A stretch of DNA of 64,000 nt, taken from Paracoccaceae bacterium. Its GTDB lineage: Bacteria; Pseudomonadota; Alphaproteobacteria; Rhodobacterales; Rhodobacteraceae. The DNA lies in NCBI GenBank assembly GCA_024742455.1, contig JANSYL010000002.1, positions 372,001-436,000 on the forward strand, read 5' to 3'. Position numbers and translations under genes: made by a program. Below, one piece after another: positions 10,489-18,967 of this stretch; within the stretch, counting starts at the first letter, position 1, and the number at the start of each line of letters is the position of its first letter. The notes under the pieces were generated by a model. The model had not been told where the DNA came from and did no database searches. It saw nothing but the letters and a program-made list of their open reading frames with translations.

Positions 10489-10812
10489 TCAGGCCGCGTC
10501 CGGTTTGGGCAGGTCCGAGGCGATCACCGCGACCGAGGCATGGAAGACCTGCGCGATCGCGGCGATATCGGGCGTGGCGCCCGTTTTGCAGGCCTCTTCG
10601 GCGGTGCTGCAGAGCTGGGACAGCGCCTCGAACCCCAGATTGGCCGCACTGCCGCGCAGGAAATGGAAATCGGCGGGCGTGGCCCGGTCCGGAGCATCGG
10701 CCAGCCGGGTCAGCGTGGCGTCGATCTCGGACACGAAAAGCTGTGCCACATCGGCGAAATCCACGGCGCCGATATCGGCCTTCAGCGCATTGAGGCGGGT
10801 CCAGTCGATCAT
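10489..10812 (-). CDS. Hpt domain phosphotransfer protein
   Basis: The 107-residue protein is essentially one histidine phosphotransfer domain. The phospho-acceptor His lies in FHFLRGSAANLGF near residue 50, followed by the conserved helix ALSQLCSTAEEACKTG. Hpt proteins relay phosphate between a hybrid kinase and response regulators. No kinase is nearby. It is divergently transcribed from the REC-PP2C gene 156 bp away, which makes that receiver a plausible partner. ATG at 10812 is preferred to GTG at 10815 because GGAAGGG then has a spacing of 6 nt. Confidence 0.88.
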   Translation of the reverse strand: MIDWTRLNALKADIGAVDFADVAQLFVSEIDATLTRLADAPDRATPADFHFLRGSAANLGFEALSQLCSTAEEACKTGATPDIAAIAQVFHASVAVIASDLPKPDAA

Positions 10813-10967
10813 CACTATCCCTTCCGACAGGCTGCAAACGCGATGAGCCTAGGGGGCAATCCCTGAACGAAGGGTTTCCGGACAGAGACGGAATCGGTGC
10901 GATTTTACCTTTCACCCGCCGTTAACGCCGCGCCTGCCATAGGGGGCGCGACGACAAGGGGGCGGCC

Positions 10968-12320
10968 ATGTTGCAACGCGTCTTCGACAACCTCGACGGG
11001 GTGCAGCGGGCCCGACCGCCCGGGTCCGTGCCTGACCCCGTGCCCGAGGCCGTTCTGGTGCTGGACGACAGCCACGCGCAGCGCGCCCTGCTGCAATCGC
11101 TGCTGTCGAGATGGGGCCACGAGGTCATCGTCAGCGGTGACCCGGTGGAGGCGCTGGCCCTGGCCCGCGACCCGCGCGTCGGGCTGATCATCTCGGACTG
11201 GATGATGCCCGGCATGACCGGCCCCGAATTCTGCCGCGCCGTGCGTGCCCATCCGCGGGACGGATATGCCTATATCCTGCTGCTGACCTCGAATTCCGAT
11301 GGCGATGCGCTGGCCCGGGGGCTGGAGGCCGGGGCGGATGATTTCCTGAGCAAACCCTTCCGCGCGCCCGAACTGCGCGCGCGGCTGACTGCGGGCGCCC
11401 GCGTGGTGGCGATGCAGCGCGAGGTGGTCGAGAAGAACCGGCTTCTGACCAGCGCGCTGGGGGAAATCCGCAGCCTGTATTCCGCGCTCGATCATGACCT
11501 GGAAGAGGCGCGCAGGCTGCAGCAATCGCTGCTGCAGGACCGGTTCCGCCGCTTCGGCAATGTCGATGTGTCGGTCTGGCTGCAGGCCTCGGGCCATGTC
11601 GGTGGTGACATGGTCGGGTTCTTCCCGGTGTCGTCAAAGGTGCTGGGCATCTTCAGCCTGGACGTGTCGGGCCACGGTGTCGCCTCGGCGATGATCGCGG
11701 CGCGGGTGGCGGGCATCCTCAGTGTGGCCTCGCCCGACCAGAACATCGCGCTGATGCGGCGTGAGGATGGCAGCCTGGCCGCGCTGCCGCCTGACATGGC
11801 GGCGTGGCGGCTGAACGCGATGATCCTGAAGGAATTGCAGTCGGACCGGTATTTCACCATGTGCCTTGGGTTTCTGAACCGGATGACCGGCATCCTCAGG
11901 CTGGTTCAGGCAGGCCACCCGAACCCCGTGGTGATGCGCGCCGATGGCCGGATCGAACAGATCGGAACCGGCGGCCTGCCCATCGGCCTGATCCCCGAGG
12001 CGACCTACACCACGACCGAGGTGCGGCTTTGGCCCGGGGACCGGGTGCTGATGTATTCCGACGGGCTGACCGAATTGCCGGGCAGCGACGGACGCGCGCT
12101 GGATGATGCGGGGCTTGCGGACCTGCTGGTCAGGAACGCCGCGCGGAAGGGGCCGTCTTTCCTGGGGGCGCTGGCGCGGGACCTGACCGAATTTGCCGGT
12201 GGCGAAAATTTCCCCGACGATGCCTCGGCCCTTCTGCTCGAATACCGCGACCCGTCGGCGGCGGGCGGCGATATCCCCGATCCTAGCGACGCAGACGCTG
12301 CGCCATCACCTGACGGATGA
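10968..12320 (+). CDS. Response regulator fused to PP2C/SpoIIE-type phosphatase
   Basis: The 450-residue protein has a receiver domain (residues about 22-145: LVLDDS acidic pocket, phospho-Asp in LIISDWMMPG, Thr in LLLTSN, Lys in LSKPF), a helical linker (150-180, EIRSLYSALDHDLEEARRLQ) and a PP2C/RsbU-type Ser/Thr phosphatase (200-435) with GGDMVG, DVSGHG, YSDGLTE and DDASALLL metal-binding segments. Such proteins dephosphorylate anti-anti-sigma-type STAS proteins when activated; no STAS or anti-sigma gene is visible here. The divergent Hpt protein may feed the receiver. Its 3' end overlaps the convergent NUDIX gene by 38 bp. Confidence 0.93.
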   Translation: MLQRVFDNLDGVQRARPPGSVPDPVPEAVLVLDDSHAQRALLQSLLSRWGHEVIVSGDPVEALALARDPRVGLIISDWMMPGMTGPEFCRAVRAHPRDGYAYILLLTSNSDGDALARGLEAGADDFLSKPFRAPELRARLTAGARVVAMQREVVEKNRLLTSALGEIRSLYSALDHDLEEARRLQQSLLQDRFRRFGNVDVSVWLQASGHVGGDMVGFFPVSSKVLGIFSLDVSGHGVASAMIAARVAGILSVASPDQNIALMRREDGSLAALPPDMAAWRLNAMILKELQSDRYFTMCLGFLNRMTGILRLVQAGHPNPVVMRADGRIEQIGTGGLPIGLIPEATYTTTEVRLWPGDRVLMYSDGLTELPGSDGRALDDAGLADLLVRNAARKGPSFLGALARDLTEFAGGENFPDDASALLLEYRDPSAAGGDIPDPSDADAAPSPDG

Positions 12321-12741
12321 AATGCCGGTCACCCGACACTGCGACCCGTTCGGCGGCCACCTCCCAGGGCAGGAACACCGCGTCATGGCCTGGCTCGGTC
12401 GGCGGGCCGTGCCGGGGACCCAGACGCGCCAGATAGATGTGGCACAGTTTCTGGGCGTACAGGTCGTATTCGGGCATGTAGGTGAAGCGGTGGAACATGC
12501 CGAGGCGGCGGGGCCGGTGGACGCGATAGCCGGTTTCCTCCATCACCTCGCGCATCAGTGCGGGCAGCGGCGCCTCGCCGGGGTCGATCCCGCCGCCGGG
12601 CAGTTGCAGTTCTGGAGACGGGTCGGCCTGGAAGGTCGCGAGGATGCCGTCGCCGGCATCGATGATCGCATAGACGCCGGGACGCGCCGTATAGGTCCTG
12701 CCCGGCTCGGGCCAGCGTCCGAAACGTCGGTTCATTGCCAT
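12283..12741 (-). CDS. NUDIX hydrolase
   Basis: The 152-residue protein has a full Nudix box, GGGIDPGEAPLPALMREVMEETGY (G-x5-E-x7-RE-x2-EE-x-G pattern; residues about 60-83), so it should hydrolyse a nucleoside-diphosphate-linked substrate with Mg2+. The substrate cannot be told. The start MAMNRRFGRWPEPG could also be the internal ATG two codons in. Its last 38 bp are antisense to the end of the REC-PP2C gene, so there is no room for a terminator between them. Confidence 0.88.
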   Translation of the reverse strand: MAMNRRFGRWPEPGRTYTARPGVYAIIDAGDGILATFQADPSPELQLPGGGIDPGEAPLPALMREVMEETGYRVHRPRRLGMFHRFTYMPEYDLYAQKLCHIYLARLGPRHGPPTEPGHDAVFLPWEVAAERVAVSGDRHFIRQVMAQRLRR

Positions 12742-12801
12742 CCCCTTTCACGGCCCGCACGGCCCCTCGCCAAGCCTTACGCCCTGGGGTAAGGGACCGC
12801 C

Positions 12802-13767
12802 ATGACCGATGAACAGAAAGCCGCGATCCGGGCCACCGCGCAACGGGTGCTGCAGATCGAAGGGGAAGCCGTCTCTGCGATGGCCGATGATCTGCCCGCC
12901 GATTTCGAGGCGGTGGTGGAGGCGGTGCTGGCCACCCGCGGCCGGGTGATCCTGTCGGGCATCGGCAAGTCCGGCCATATCGCGCGCAAGATCAGTTCAA
13001 CCTTCGCATCGACCGGCACCCCCTCGGCCTTCGTCCACCCCGCCGAGGCCAGCCATGGCGATCTGGGCATGGTGATGCCCGGTGACCTTGCGATCCTGAT
13101 CTCGAATTCCGGCGAAACCGCGGAGCTGCGCGACCTGGTGGCCCATGTCGCGCGGTTCCAGATCCCGATGGTGGGTGTATCGGGCAACCCGGACAGCACG
13201 CTGATGCAGGCCGCCGACTACCGCCTGACCCTGCCCGCCGCGCCCGAGGCCTGTGCCATCGGCATGGCGCCCACGACGTCCACCACGCTGACGCTGGCGC
13301 TGGGCGACGCGCTGGCGGTGGCGGTGATGGAACGGCGCGGGTTCCAGCCCGACCAGTTCCGCACCTTTCATCCCGGCGGCAAGCTGGGCGCGCGGCTGTC
13401 GACGGTGGCGCAGCTGATGCACGGAGCCGAGGAACTGCCGCTGGTCCCCCCCGGCACCCCGATGCCGGACACGCTGATCACGATGAGCGAGAAAAGCTTC
13501 GGTATCGTGGGCGTGGTCGAAGAGGGCCGGCTGGTCGGCGTGATTTCGGACGGTGACCTCAGGCGCAACATGGACCGCATGATGACCAGCACGGCAGGTC
13601 AGGTCGCCACCCCGTCCCCCCGCGTCATCTCGCCCGGGGATCTTGCGGCCGAGGCGCTGGCGCAGATGTCGGAAAACCGCATCACCGCGCTGTTCGTGAT
13701 CGATGCGGAGGGGCGGCCCATCGGCCTGTTGCACCTGCATGACTGCCTGCGCGCCGGGCTGACCTGA
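12802..13767 (+). CDS. kdsD: KdsD/KpsF-family arabinose-5-phosphate isomerase
   Basis: The enzyme interconverts ribulose-5-phosphate and arabinose-5-phosphate, the first step to Kdo for lipopolysaccharide or capsule. The 321-residue protein has an N-terminal SIS domain (residues 30-180; SGIGKSGHIARKISSTFASTG and EASHGDLGMV) and two C-terminal CBS domains (about 205-320; ISDGDLRR and LLHLHDCLRAG), the standard API layout. It lies next to three sugar genes (UDP-glucuronate epimerase, galE, glycosyltransferase) on the opposite strand, which supports a surface-polysaccharide role. KpsF-type and KdsD-type cannot be separated by sequence here. Confidence 0.92.
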   Translation: MTDEQKAAIRATAQRVLQIEGEAVSAMADDLPADFEAVVEAVLATRGRVILSGIGKSGHIARKISSTFASTGTPSAFVHPAEASHGDLGMVMPGDLAILISNSGETAELRDLVAHVARFQIPMVGVSGNPDSTLMQAADYRLTLPAAPEACAIGMAPTTSTTLTLALGDALAVAVMERRGFQPDQFRTFHPGGKLGARLSTVAQLMHGAEELPLVPPGTPMPDTLITMSEKSFGIVGVVEEGRLVGVISDGDLRRNMDRMMTSTAGQVATPSPRVISPGDLAAEALAQMSENRITALFVIDAEGRPIGLLHLHDCLRAGLT

Positions 13768-13786
13768 GCGCAGGTCAGGTCCCCTC

Positions 13787-14797
13787 TCAGACCCGGTAAT
13801 AGTCCCGGTACCACGCGACGAATTCGGCGACACCCTCGGCCACCGGGGTCTGCGGGCGGTAGCCGGTCAGCGCCTGCAGCAGGCTTGCATCGGCCCAGGT
13901 CGCGGGCACGTCGCCGGGCTGCATGTCCATGAAATTCTTTTCCGCGCGCTGCCCGGTCGCGGCCTCGATCGCCTCGATGAAACCCATCAGGCTGACCGAG
14001 TCGGAATTGCCGATATTGACCACCCGGAACGGCGCCACCGGGCTGAGGCTGTCGCCCGGTTCAGGCGCACCATCGGGCCGTTCGGGCGCCACCGGGATCA
14101 GCCGCGCGATGCCGTCGACCAGGTCGGTGACATAGGTGAAATCGCGCCGCATGTCGCCGTGATTGTAGACGTCGATGGGCCGCCCTTCGAGGATCGCCTT
14201 GGTGAACTTGAACAGCGCCATGTCGGGCCGCCCCCAGGGCCCGTAGACCGTGAAGAAGCGGAACATCGTCACCGGCAGGTCGTAGAGATGGGCGTAGGAA
14301 TGGGCCATCGCCTCATTGGCCTTCTTGGTGGCCGCGTAGAAGGAAAGCTGCGTATCGGCCTTCTGGGTCTCGGCATAGGGCATGTCGGTGTTGGCGCCGT
14401 AGACCGACGAGGTCGAGGCCAGCAGGGCATGGCGCGGCGGGGTCGCGCGGATCGCCTCGAGCAGGCGGAAGGTGCCCACCAGGTTGGCCTCGACATAGCT
14501 TTCGGGCGCATCGATCGAATACCGCACCCCGGCCTGCGCGGCGAGGTGGATGACGGCGTCGGGCTTCAGGTCGGCCATCAGGTCCTGTAACACCCCCGGC
14601 GTTTCGATCCGTTCGGTCACGGCGCGGAAGCCCGGGGATTGCAGCAGCATCGCCTGCCTGCGTTCCTTGAGCCGGACATCGTAGTAATCGGTCAGCGCGT
14701 CGAGCCCCACCACCGTCCAGCCATCTGCCAGCAGCCGCTGGCACAGGTGGTATCCGATGAACCCGGCCGAACCGGTCACAAGCGCGGTGCCTGCCAT
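13787..14797 (-). CDS. NAD-dependent epimerase, UDP-glucuronate 4-epimerase type
   Basis: The 336-residue extended short-chain dehydrogenase has the NAD loop TGSAGFIGYHLC near residue 8, catalytic Tyr/Lys in SFYAATKKANE near residue 155, and TMFRFFTVYGPWGRPDM, a signature of UDP-GlcA C4-epimerases (LspL/CapI type) that give UDP-galacturonate. The start lies 3 bp after the galE stop, so it follows galE in an operon with the glycosyltransferase gene further upstream. UDP-GalA is used in LPS core and capsule. UDP-glucose-type activity is less likely because galE is adjacent. Confidence 0.9.
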   Translation of the reverse strand: MAGTALVTGSAGFIGYHLCQRLLADGWTVVGLDALTDYYDVRLKERRQAMLLQSPGFRAVTERIETPGVLQDLMADLKPDAVIHLAAQAGVRYSIDAPESYVEANLVGTFRLLEAIRATPPRHALLASTSSVYGANTDMPYAETQKADTQLSFYAATKKANEAMAHSYAHLYDLPVTMFRFFTVYGPWGRPDMALFKFTKAILEGRPIDVYNHGDMRRDFTYVTDLVDGIARLIPVAPERPDGAPEPGDSLSPVAPFRVVNIGNSDSVSLMGFIEAIEAATGQRAEKNFMDMQPGDVPATWADASLLQALTGYRPQTPVAEGVAEFVAWYRDYYRV

Positions 14798-14800
14798 ATC

Positions 14801-15820
14801 CTAATCCTCCCGCCGTGCGGCGTCGCTGGTGATCCAGGCCCAGGAACTGGAACACATGTCTTCAAGCGTTTTCTCGGTCGTGAACCCCAGAACCTGGGCC
14901 GCCTTGTCGGCGCGCGCGACATAGACCGGCACGTCGCCGGGCCGCCGGTCGGTGATCGTATAGGGCAGGTCGCGGTTCGAGGCGCGTTTGTAGGCCTCGA
15001 TCATCTCCAGCACGGAATGGCCGCGCCCGGTGCCAAGGTTCACGACATGGCTGTCGCCCGCATCCAGAAGCCGGTCGAGCGACAGAACATGCCCGCGCGC
15101 CAGATCCTCGACATGGATGTAGTCGCGCACCCCGGTTCCGTCGGGGGTGTCGTAATCGTCGCCGAAGACCGAGATCCGGTCCAGTTCGCCCAGCGCCACC
15201 CGCGCAATGTAAGGCATCAGGTTGTTCGGGATGTCCCTGGGGTCTTCGCCGATAAGGGCCGATCGATGCGCGCCCGCAGGATTGAAATACCGCAGGATGC
15301 CCGCGGCCCAGTCCGGGTTGGCCGCCGTCAGCGCGGTCAGCACCTGTTCGCCCACGATCTTGGTCTGACCATAGGGGTTCATGGCGCGGTATTCGGCGGT
15401 CTCGGGCGTGGGTGTTTCATCGGGAATGCCGTAGACGCAGGCCGAGGATGAAAACACCAGCCGCCGGCAGCCCGCGGCATCCATCGCCTTGAGCAGGGTC
15501 GTCAGCCCGCCCAGGTTGACGTCGAAATAGTCGAGCGGCCGTTCAACGCTTTCGCCCACGGCCTTCAGCGCCGCGAAATGCACCACCGCATCAAAGGACC
15601 GGTCCCCGAACACCTGGTCCAGCGCCTGCCGCGACCGCACATCGCCCTCGATCACGGTCACGGGCTTGCCCGTCACCTGCGCCAGCCGGTCGGGCACGTC
15701 GCGGCGCGCATTGGCAAAACTGTCGAAGATGACGACATCATACCCGGCCTCGACCAGCGCCAGATAGGTATGCGACCCGATATAGCCGGCACCGCCGGTC
15801 AGCAGGATGCGCTTTGCCAT
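14801..15820 (-). CDS. galE: UDP-glucose 4-epimerase
   Basis: GalE interconverts UDP-glucose and UDP-galactose. The 339-residue protein begins MAKRILLTGGAGYIGSHTYLA (NAD loop), has SSSACVYG and the Tyr-x3-Lys pair in YGQTKIVGEQ near residue 148, and YFNPAGAHRSALIGEDP, all diagnostic of GalE. The frame is open to 16186, but that upstream part is antisense-frame to the glycosyltransferase gene; the ATG at 15820 fits the family N-terminus. It is followed 3 bp later by the UDP-GlcA epimerase gene. Confidence 0.95.
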   Translation of the reverse strand: MAKRILLTGGAGYIGSHTYLALVEAGYDVVIFDSFANARRDVPDRLAQVTGKPVTVIEGDVRSRQALDQVFGDRSFDAVVHFAALKAVGESVERPLDYFDVNLGGLTTLLKAMDAAGCRRLVFSSSACVYGIPDETPTPETAEYRAMNPYGQTKIVGEQVLTALTAANPDWAAGILRYFNPAGAHRSALIGEDPRDIPNNLMPYIARVALGELDRISVFGDDYDTPDGTGVRDYIHVEDLARGHVLSLDRLLDAGDSHVVNLGTGRGHSVLEMIEAYKRASNRDLPYTITDRRPGDVPVYVARADKAAQVLGFTTEKTLEDMCSSSWAWITSDAARRED

Positions 15821-15968
15821 TGGATGTCTTTCCTCGCGCGGACCGGGATCACCCCCTGCAACGGCCGCAACCTCATTGCCGCGCGCCGCCCGGGCGCCCT
15901 CTTTGACCGACAGGCCCCGGTGTGCAAGTCGCAAAACCGCATCCGGGCCGGGTATGCAAGGCCCGGGT

Positions 15969-17216
15969 CTATGCGATCCCGATGGCCTTGGCGCGCGGCA
16001 CCAGCGCGTTGATGCGGGCGACATGTTCGGGCAGGCACCGGGTGCGGAAATCATAATGGCGCAGCATATGGGCGCGCGCGGCATGGCCCAGATGCGCGAA
16101 ATCGCCCGGGCGTTCCAGCACCTCGACCACCTGCCGGGCCAGACCGGACGGGTCGAAGAAATCGACGAGCAGGCCGTTTTCGCCATGGGTGATCACCTCG
16201 CGCACGGGCGGGGTGCCCGAGGCGACGATGGTCGCGCCCATCGACATCGATTCCAGAAGGGACCAGGACAGCACGAAAGGGACCGTCAGGTAGATATGGC
16301 ACCGGCTGATCTGGATGATCTTCTGGTAATCGGCATAGGGCACCTTGCCCAGGAAATGCACCCTGTCCCAATCGACGCGGTCGCCGACCTCGGCCTCCAT
16401 CTCGGCGCGGTAGCCGCCCTTGGCCCCGCTCGACCGGCCATAGGATGTCTCGGACCCGCCGATGATCAGAACCCGTGCCTCGGGCCGGGCGGCGAGGATA
16501 TCGGGCAGCGCGCGCATGAAGACGTGGAAGCCGCGCGTCGGTTCCATGTTGCGCGCCATGTAGGTGAAGATCTCGTCCTCGACGGTCACCGACCGGTTCA
16601 GCCGCCCCAGCATGACCGATGCATCGGCATTGGGGCGCAGGATGTCGGTGCGGATGCCGTCATGCCTGACGTAGATGCTGGAGTGAAAGCTTTCGGGAAA
16701 GGTGTCGCGCTGCCAGGCGGTGGGCGACTGGCCCAGGTCGACGGTCTGGATATTGGCGAAGTTCACCGCGTTGCGTGCATGCATGATGAAGGGCGCGTGG
16801 TCCGAAGCGGGGAATTCCGGGTCGAACCCCACCGAGCCGCCGCGCGCCAGGAAATAGTATTCGAAATATCCGATGATCGGCGTGTCGGGCCAGACCTCTT
16901 TCAGGAAGGTCAGCTCGCCCCAGCCGACATGGCCGAGGATGATATCGGGGGTGAACCCGGCCTCGCGCAGTTTCACCGCCGCCAGCGCCGCGCCCAGCCC
17001 GTTGCCGCAGGTTTCCTCCCAGTATTTTGACAGGGCATAGGCATCTTCGGCGGTTTTGTGATGGCTGCGGTATTGCACCACCCGCGCGCCGCGCACCGGC
17101 TGCGTCACCGCGCGCTGGGTCAGGAACACGATCTCGTGCCCGCCCTGCGCCACCAGCCAGGCAAACAGTTCGCGATACTGGCCGGGAAAGTTCTGGTGGA
17201 CGAAAAGGATGTTCAT
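15969..17216 (-). CDS. Glycosyltransferase family 4 protein
   Basis: The 415-residue protein begins MNILFVHQNFPGQYRELFAWL, the N-terminal Rossmann domain seen in many family-4 glycosyltransferases, and has a C-terminal GT-B domain with PFVLSWSLLESMSMGATIVASGT near residue 330 (the donor-binding E-x7-E-like region). The upstream open frame to 17372 is noncoding. It heads a probable operon with galE and the UDP-GlcA epimerase; 148 bp separate it from galE, with no gene there. Acceptor and donor are unknown; lipopolysaccharide or exopolysaccharide assembly is inferred from the neighbours. Confidence 0.9.
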   Translation of the reverse strand: MNILFVHQNFPGQYRELFAWLVAQGGHEIVFLTQRAVTQPVRGARVVQYRSHHKTAEDAYALSKYWEETCGNGLGAALAAVKLREAGFTPDIILGHVGWGELTFLKEVWPDTPIIGYFEYYFLARGGSVGFDPEFPASDHAPFIMHARNAVNFANIQTVDLGQSPTAWQRDTFPESFHSSIYVRHDGIRTDILRPNADASVMLGRLNRSVTVEDEIFTYMARNMEPTRGFHVFMRALPDILAARPEARVLIIGGSETSYGRSSGAKGGYRAEMEAEVGDRVDWDRVHFLGKVPYADYQKIIQISRCHIYLTVPFVLSWSLLESMSMGATIVASGTPPVREVITHGENGLLVDFFDPSGLARQVVEVLERPGDFAHLGHAARAHMLRHYDFRTRCLPEHVARINALVPRAKAIGIA

Positions 17217-17385
17217 CGGGCTGCCCGGCCTTGGCTTTTGCCCGAGTCTTCCCCATCGCGCTGGGTGAGGCAAGCGCGGCGCGGTCCGGGGGCGGTCTGG
17301 CCGCGATTCTGGTCCGATCTGGGCCCGATTTGGGATTGTCACCGGGCTGCCTATATGGAACCCCGACCCCATTCAGGACCGCCCG

Positions 17386-18390
17386 ATGACGCTGACCACC
17401 AAAATCGCCTGGGACGACACCGTTCTGCCGTTCCAACTTGATCGTTCCGACATCCGCGGCCGGGTCGCCCGGCTGGACCAGACGCTTGGGCGCATCCTTG
17501 ACCAGCACCGATACCCCGCCGAGGTCGAGGCGATGATCACCGAGGCGGTGCTGCTGACCGCGCTGATCGGGCAGACCATCGACCTGCGCTGGAAACTGTC
17601 GCTGCAGGTGCGGGGCGACGGGCCGCTGCGCCTGATCGCCACGGATTTCTACGCCCCGCGTGAGCCGGGCGCGCCTGGGCGCATCCGCGCCTATGCCAGT
17701 TTCGACGCCACCCGGCTGGAACCCGGGGTCGATCCGTTCCGCCAGATCGGCAAGGGGTATTTCGCGATCCTGATCGATCAGGGTGGCGGGACCAAGCCCT
17801 ACCAGGGGATCACGCCGCTGGCGGGCGGGGCGCTGAAATCCTGTGCCGAGGCCTATTTCGCCCAGTCCGAACAGCTGCCCACGCGGTTCGAGCTGAGCTA
17901 TGGCCGGAGCCAGACCCCCGGTGAAGCGGCGGAATGGCGGGCGGGCGGCGTGATGCTGCAGCACATGCCGAAAGCCTCGCCGCTGATGCAGGGCGGCGGA
18001 TCGGGCGAAGAGGGTCTGTTGGCCGCCACCGACCTGATGGATGAGGACGAGGGCGAGAACTGGACCCGCGCCAATATCCTGCTCGACACGGTCGAACATC
18101 TGGAAATGATCGGGCCGCGCGTCGCACCCACCGACCTGCTGCTGCGCCTGTTTCACGAGGAACAGCCCCGCGTCTACGACCCGCAACCGGTTGAGTTCGG
18201 CTGTACCTGTTCGGCGGATCGCGTGCGCCAGAGCCTGTCGATCTATTCGGCCCGCGATATCGGCCACATGACGACCGAGGAAGGCATCGTCACCGCCGAT
18301 TGCCAGTTCTGCGGCGCCCATTACGAATTCGACCCGAAAACGCTGGGCTTCGAAGCGGAGGTGCCGGCCGATGACGCGTCCAGGGATTGA
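17386..18390 (+). CDS. hslO: Hsp33 redox-regulated chaperone
   Basis: Hsp33 is a cytosolic holdase switched on by oxidative unfolding. The 334-residue protein has the Hsp33 core (ALIGQTIDLRWKLSLQ; GDGPLRLIATD) and a C-terminal zinc switch with the four Cys in CTC and CQFC, spaced by about 30 residues (residues about 270-305). The 3' end overlaps the NUDIX gene by 20 bp, and that overlaps cca by 4 bp, so hslO-NUDIX-cca is an operon. Confidence 0.95.
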   Translation: MTLTTKIAWDDTVLPFQLDRSDIRGRVARLDQTLGRILDQHRYPAEVEAMITEAVLLTALIGQTIDLRWKLSLQVRGDGPLRLIATDFYAPREPGAPGRIRAYASFDATRLEPGVDPFRQIGKGYFAILIDQGGGTKPYQGITPLAGGALKSCAEAYFAQSEQLPTRFELSYGRSQTPGEAAEWRAGGVMLQHMPKASPLMQGGGSGEEGLLAATDLMDEDEGENWTRANILLDTVEHLEMIGPRVAPTDLLLRLFHEEQPRVYDPQPVEFGCTCSADRVRQSLSIYSARDIGHMTTEEGIVTADCQFCGAHYEFDPKTLGFEAEVPADDASRD

Positions 18391-18967
18391 TCTGTCGGCG
18401 CTGGCGGCGGGCCTGACGGCGGCCCCGCCCCGGCCCTCGTCCGACTACGACCTCAACCGCGATGTCGTCCTGCCCGAGGGGCGCAAGCTGCGCCCAGCGG
18501 CGGTGCTGATCGGGGTGCAGGCGGGGCAGGTTGTGCTGACGAAACGCGCCTCGCATCTGACCCATCACCCCGGCCAGATCGCCTTTCCCGGCGGCAAGCA
18601 GGACCCGTCCGACGCCGATGCCCGTGCTGCCGCGCTGCGCGAGGCGCGTGAGGAAATCGGCCTCGATCCCGGCGCGGCGCGGATCGAAGCGCATCTGCCG
18701 CCCCATGAAACCGTCACCGGGTTCCGGGTCACACCGGTCCTGGCCGAGATCGACCCGGGGTTCGTGGCGCGTGCCGACCCGGCCGAGGTGGACGAGGTGT
18801 TCCGGGTGCCGCTCGATTTCCTGATGCAGCCCGGGAATTACGCCATCGAACGGCGCCGCTGGCGCGGCCAATGGCGGCGCTATTACGTGGTGCCCTTCGG
18901 CCCATATTACATCTGGGGGGCGACGGCGCGCATGCTGAAGGCGCTGGCCGACGTCGCGGCGCGATGA
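18371..18967 (+). CDS. CoA pyrophosphatase-type NUDIX hydrolase
   Basis: The 198-residue protein has the segment LTKRASHLTHHPGQIAFPGG directly before the Nudix box (DADARAAALREAREEIGL), the UPF0035 signature of CoA-diphosphatases such as NudL, predicted to cleave CoA to phosphopantetheine and 3',5'-ADP. It starts within hslO (20 bp overlap) and its stop overlaps the cca start as ATGA. An expected downstream NUDIX_4-type loop is present as FGPYYIWGATARML. Confidence 0.92.
   Translation: MTRPGIDLSALAAGLTAAPPRPSSDYDLNRDVVLPEGRKLRPAAVLIGVQAGQVVLTKRASHLTHHPGQIAFPGGKQDPSDADARAAALREAREEIGLDPGAARIEAHLPPHETVTGFRVTPVLAEIDPGFVARADPAEVDEVFRVPLDFLMQPGNYAIERRRWRGQWRRYYVVPFGPYYIWGATARMLKALADVAAR

Noticed and set aside
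10909-10930. TTAAC half-site upstream of the REC-PP2C gene as a CtrA box
   Set aside because: Only one half-site is present (GTTAACG near 10921); the second half at N7 is missing.
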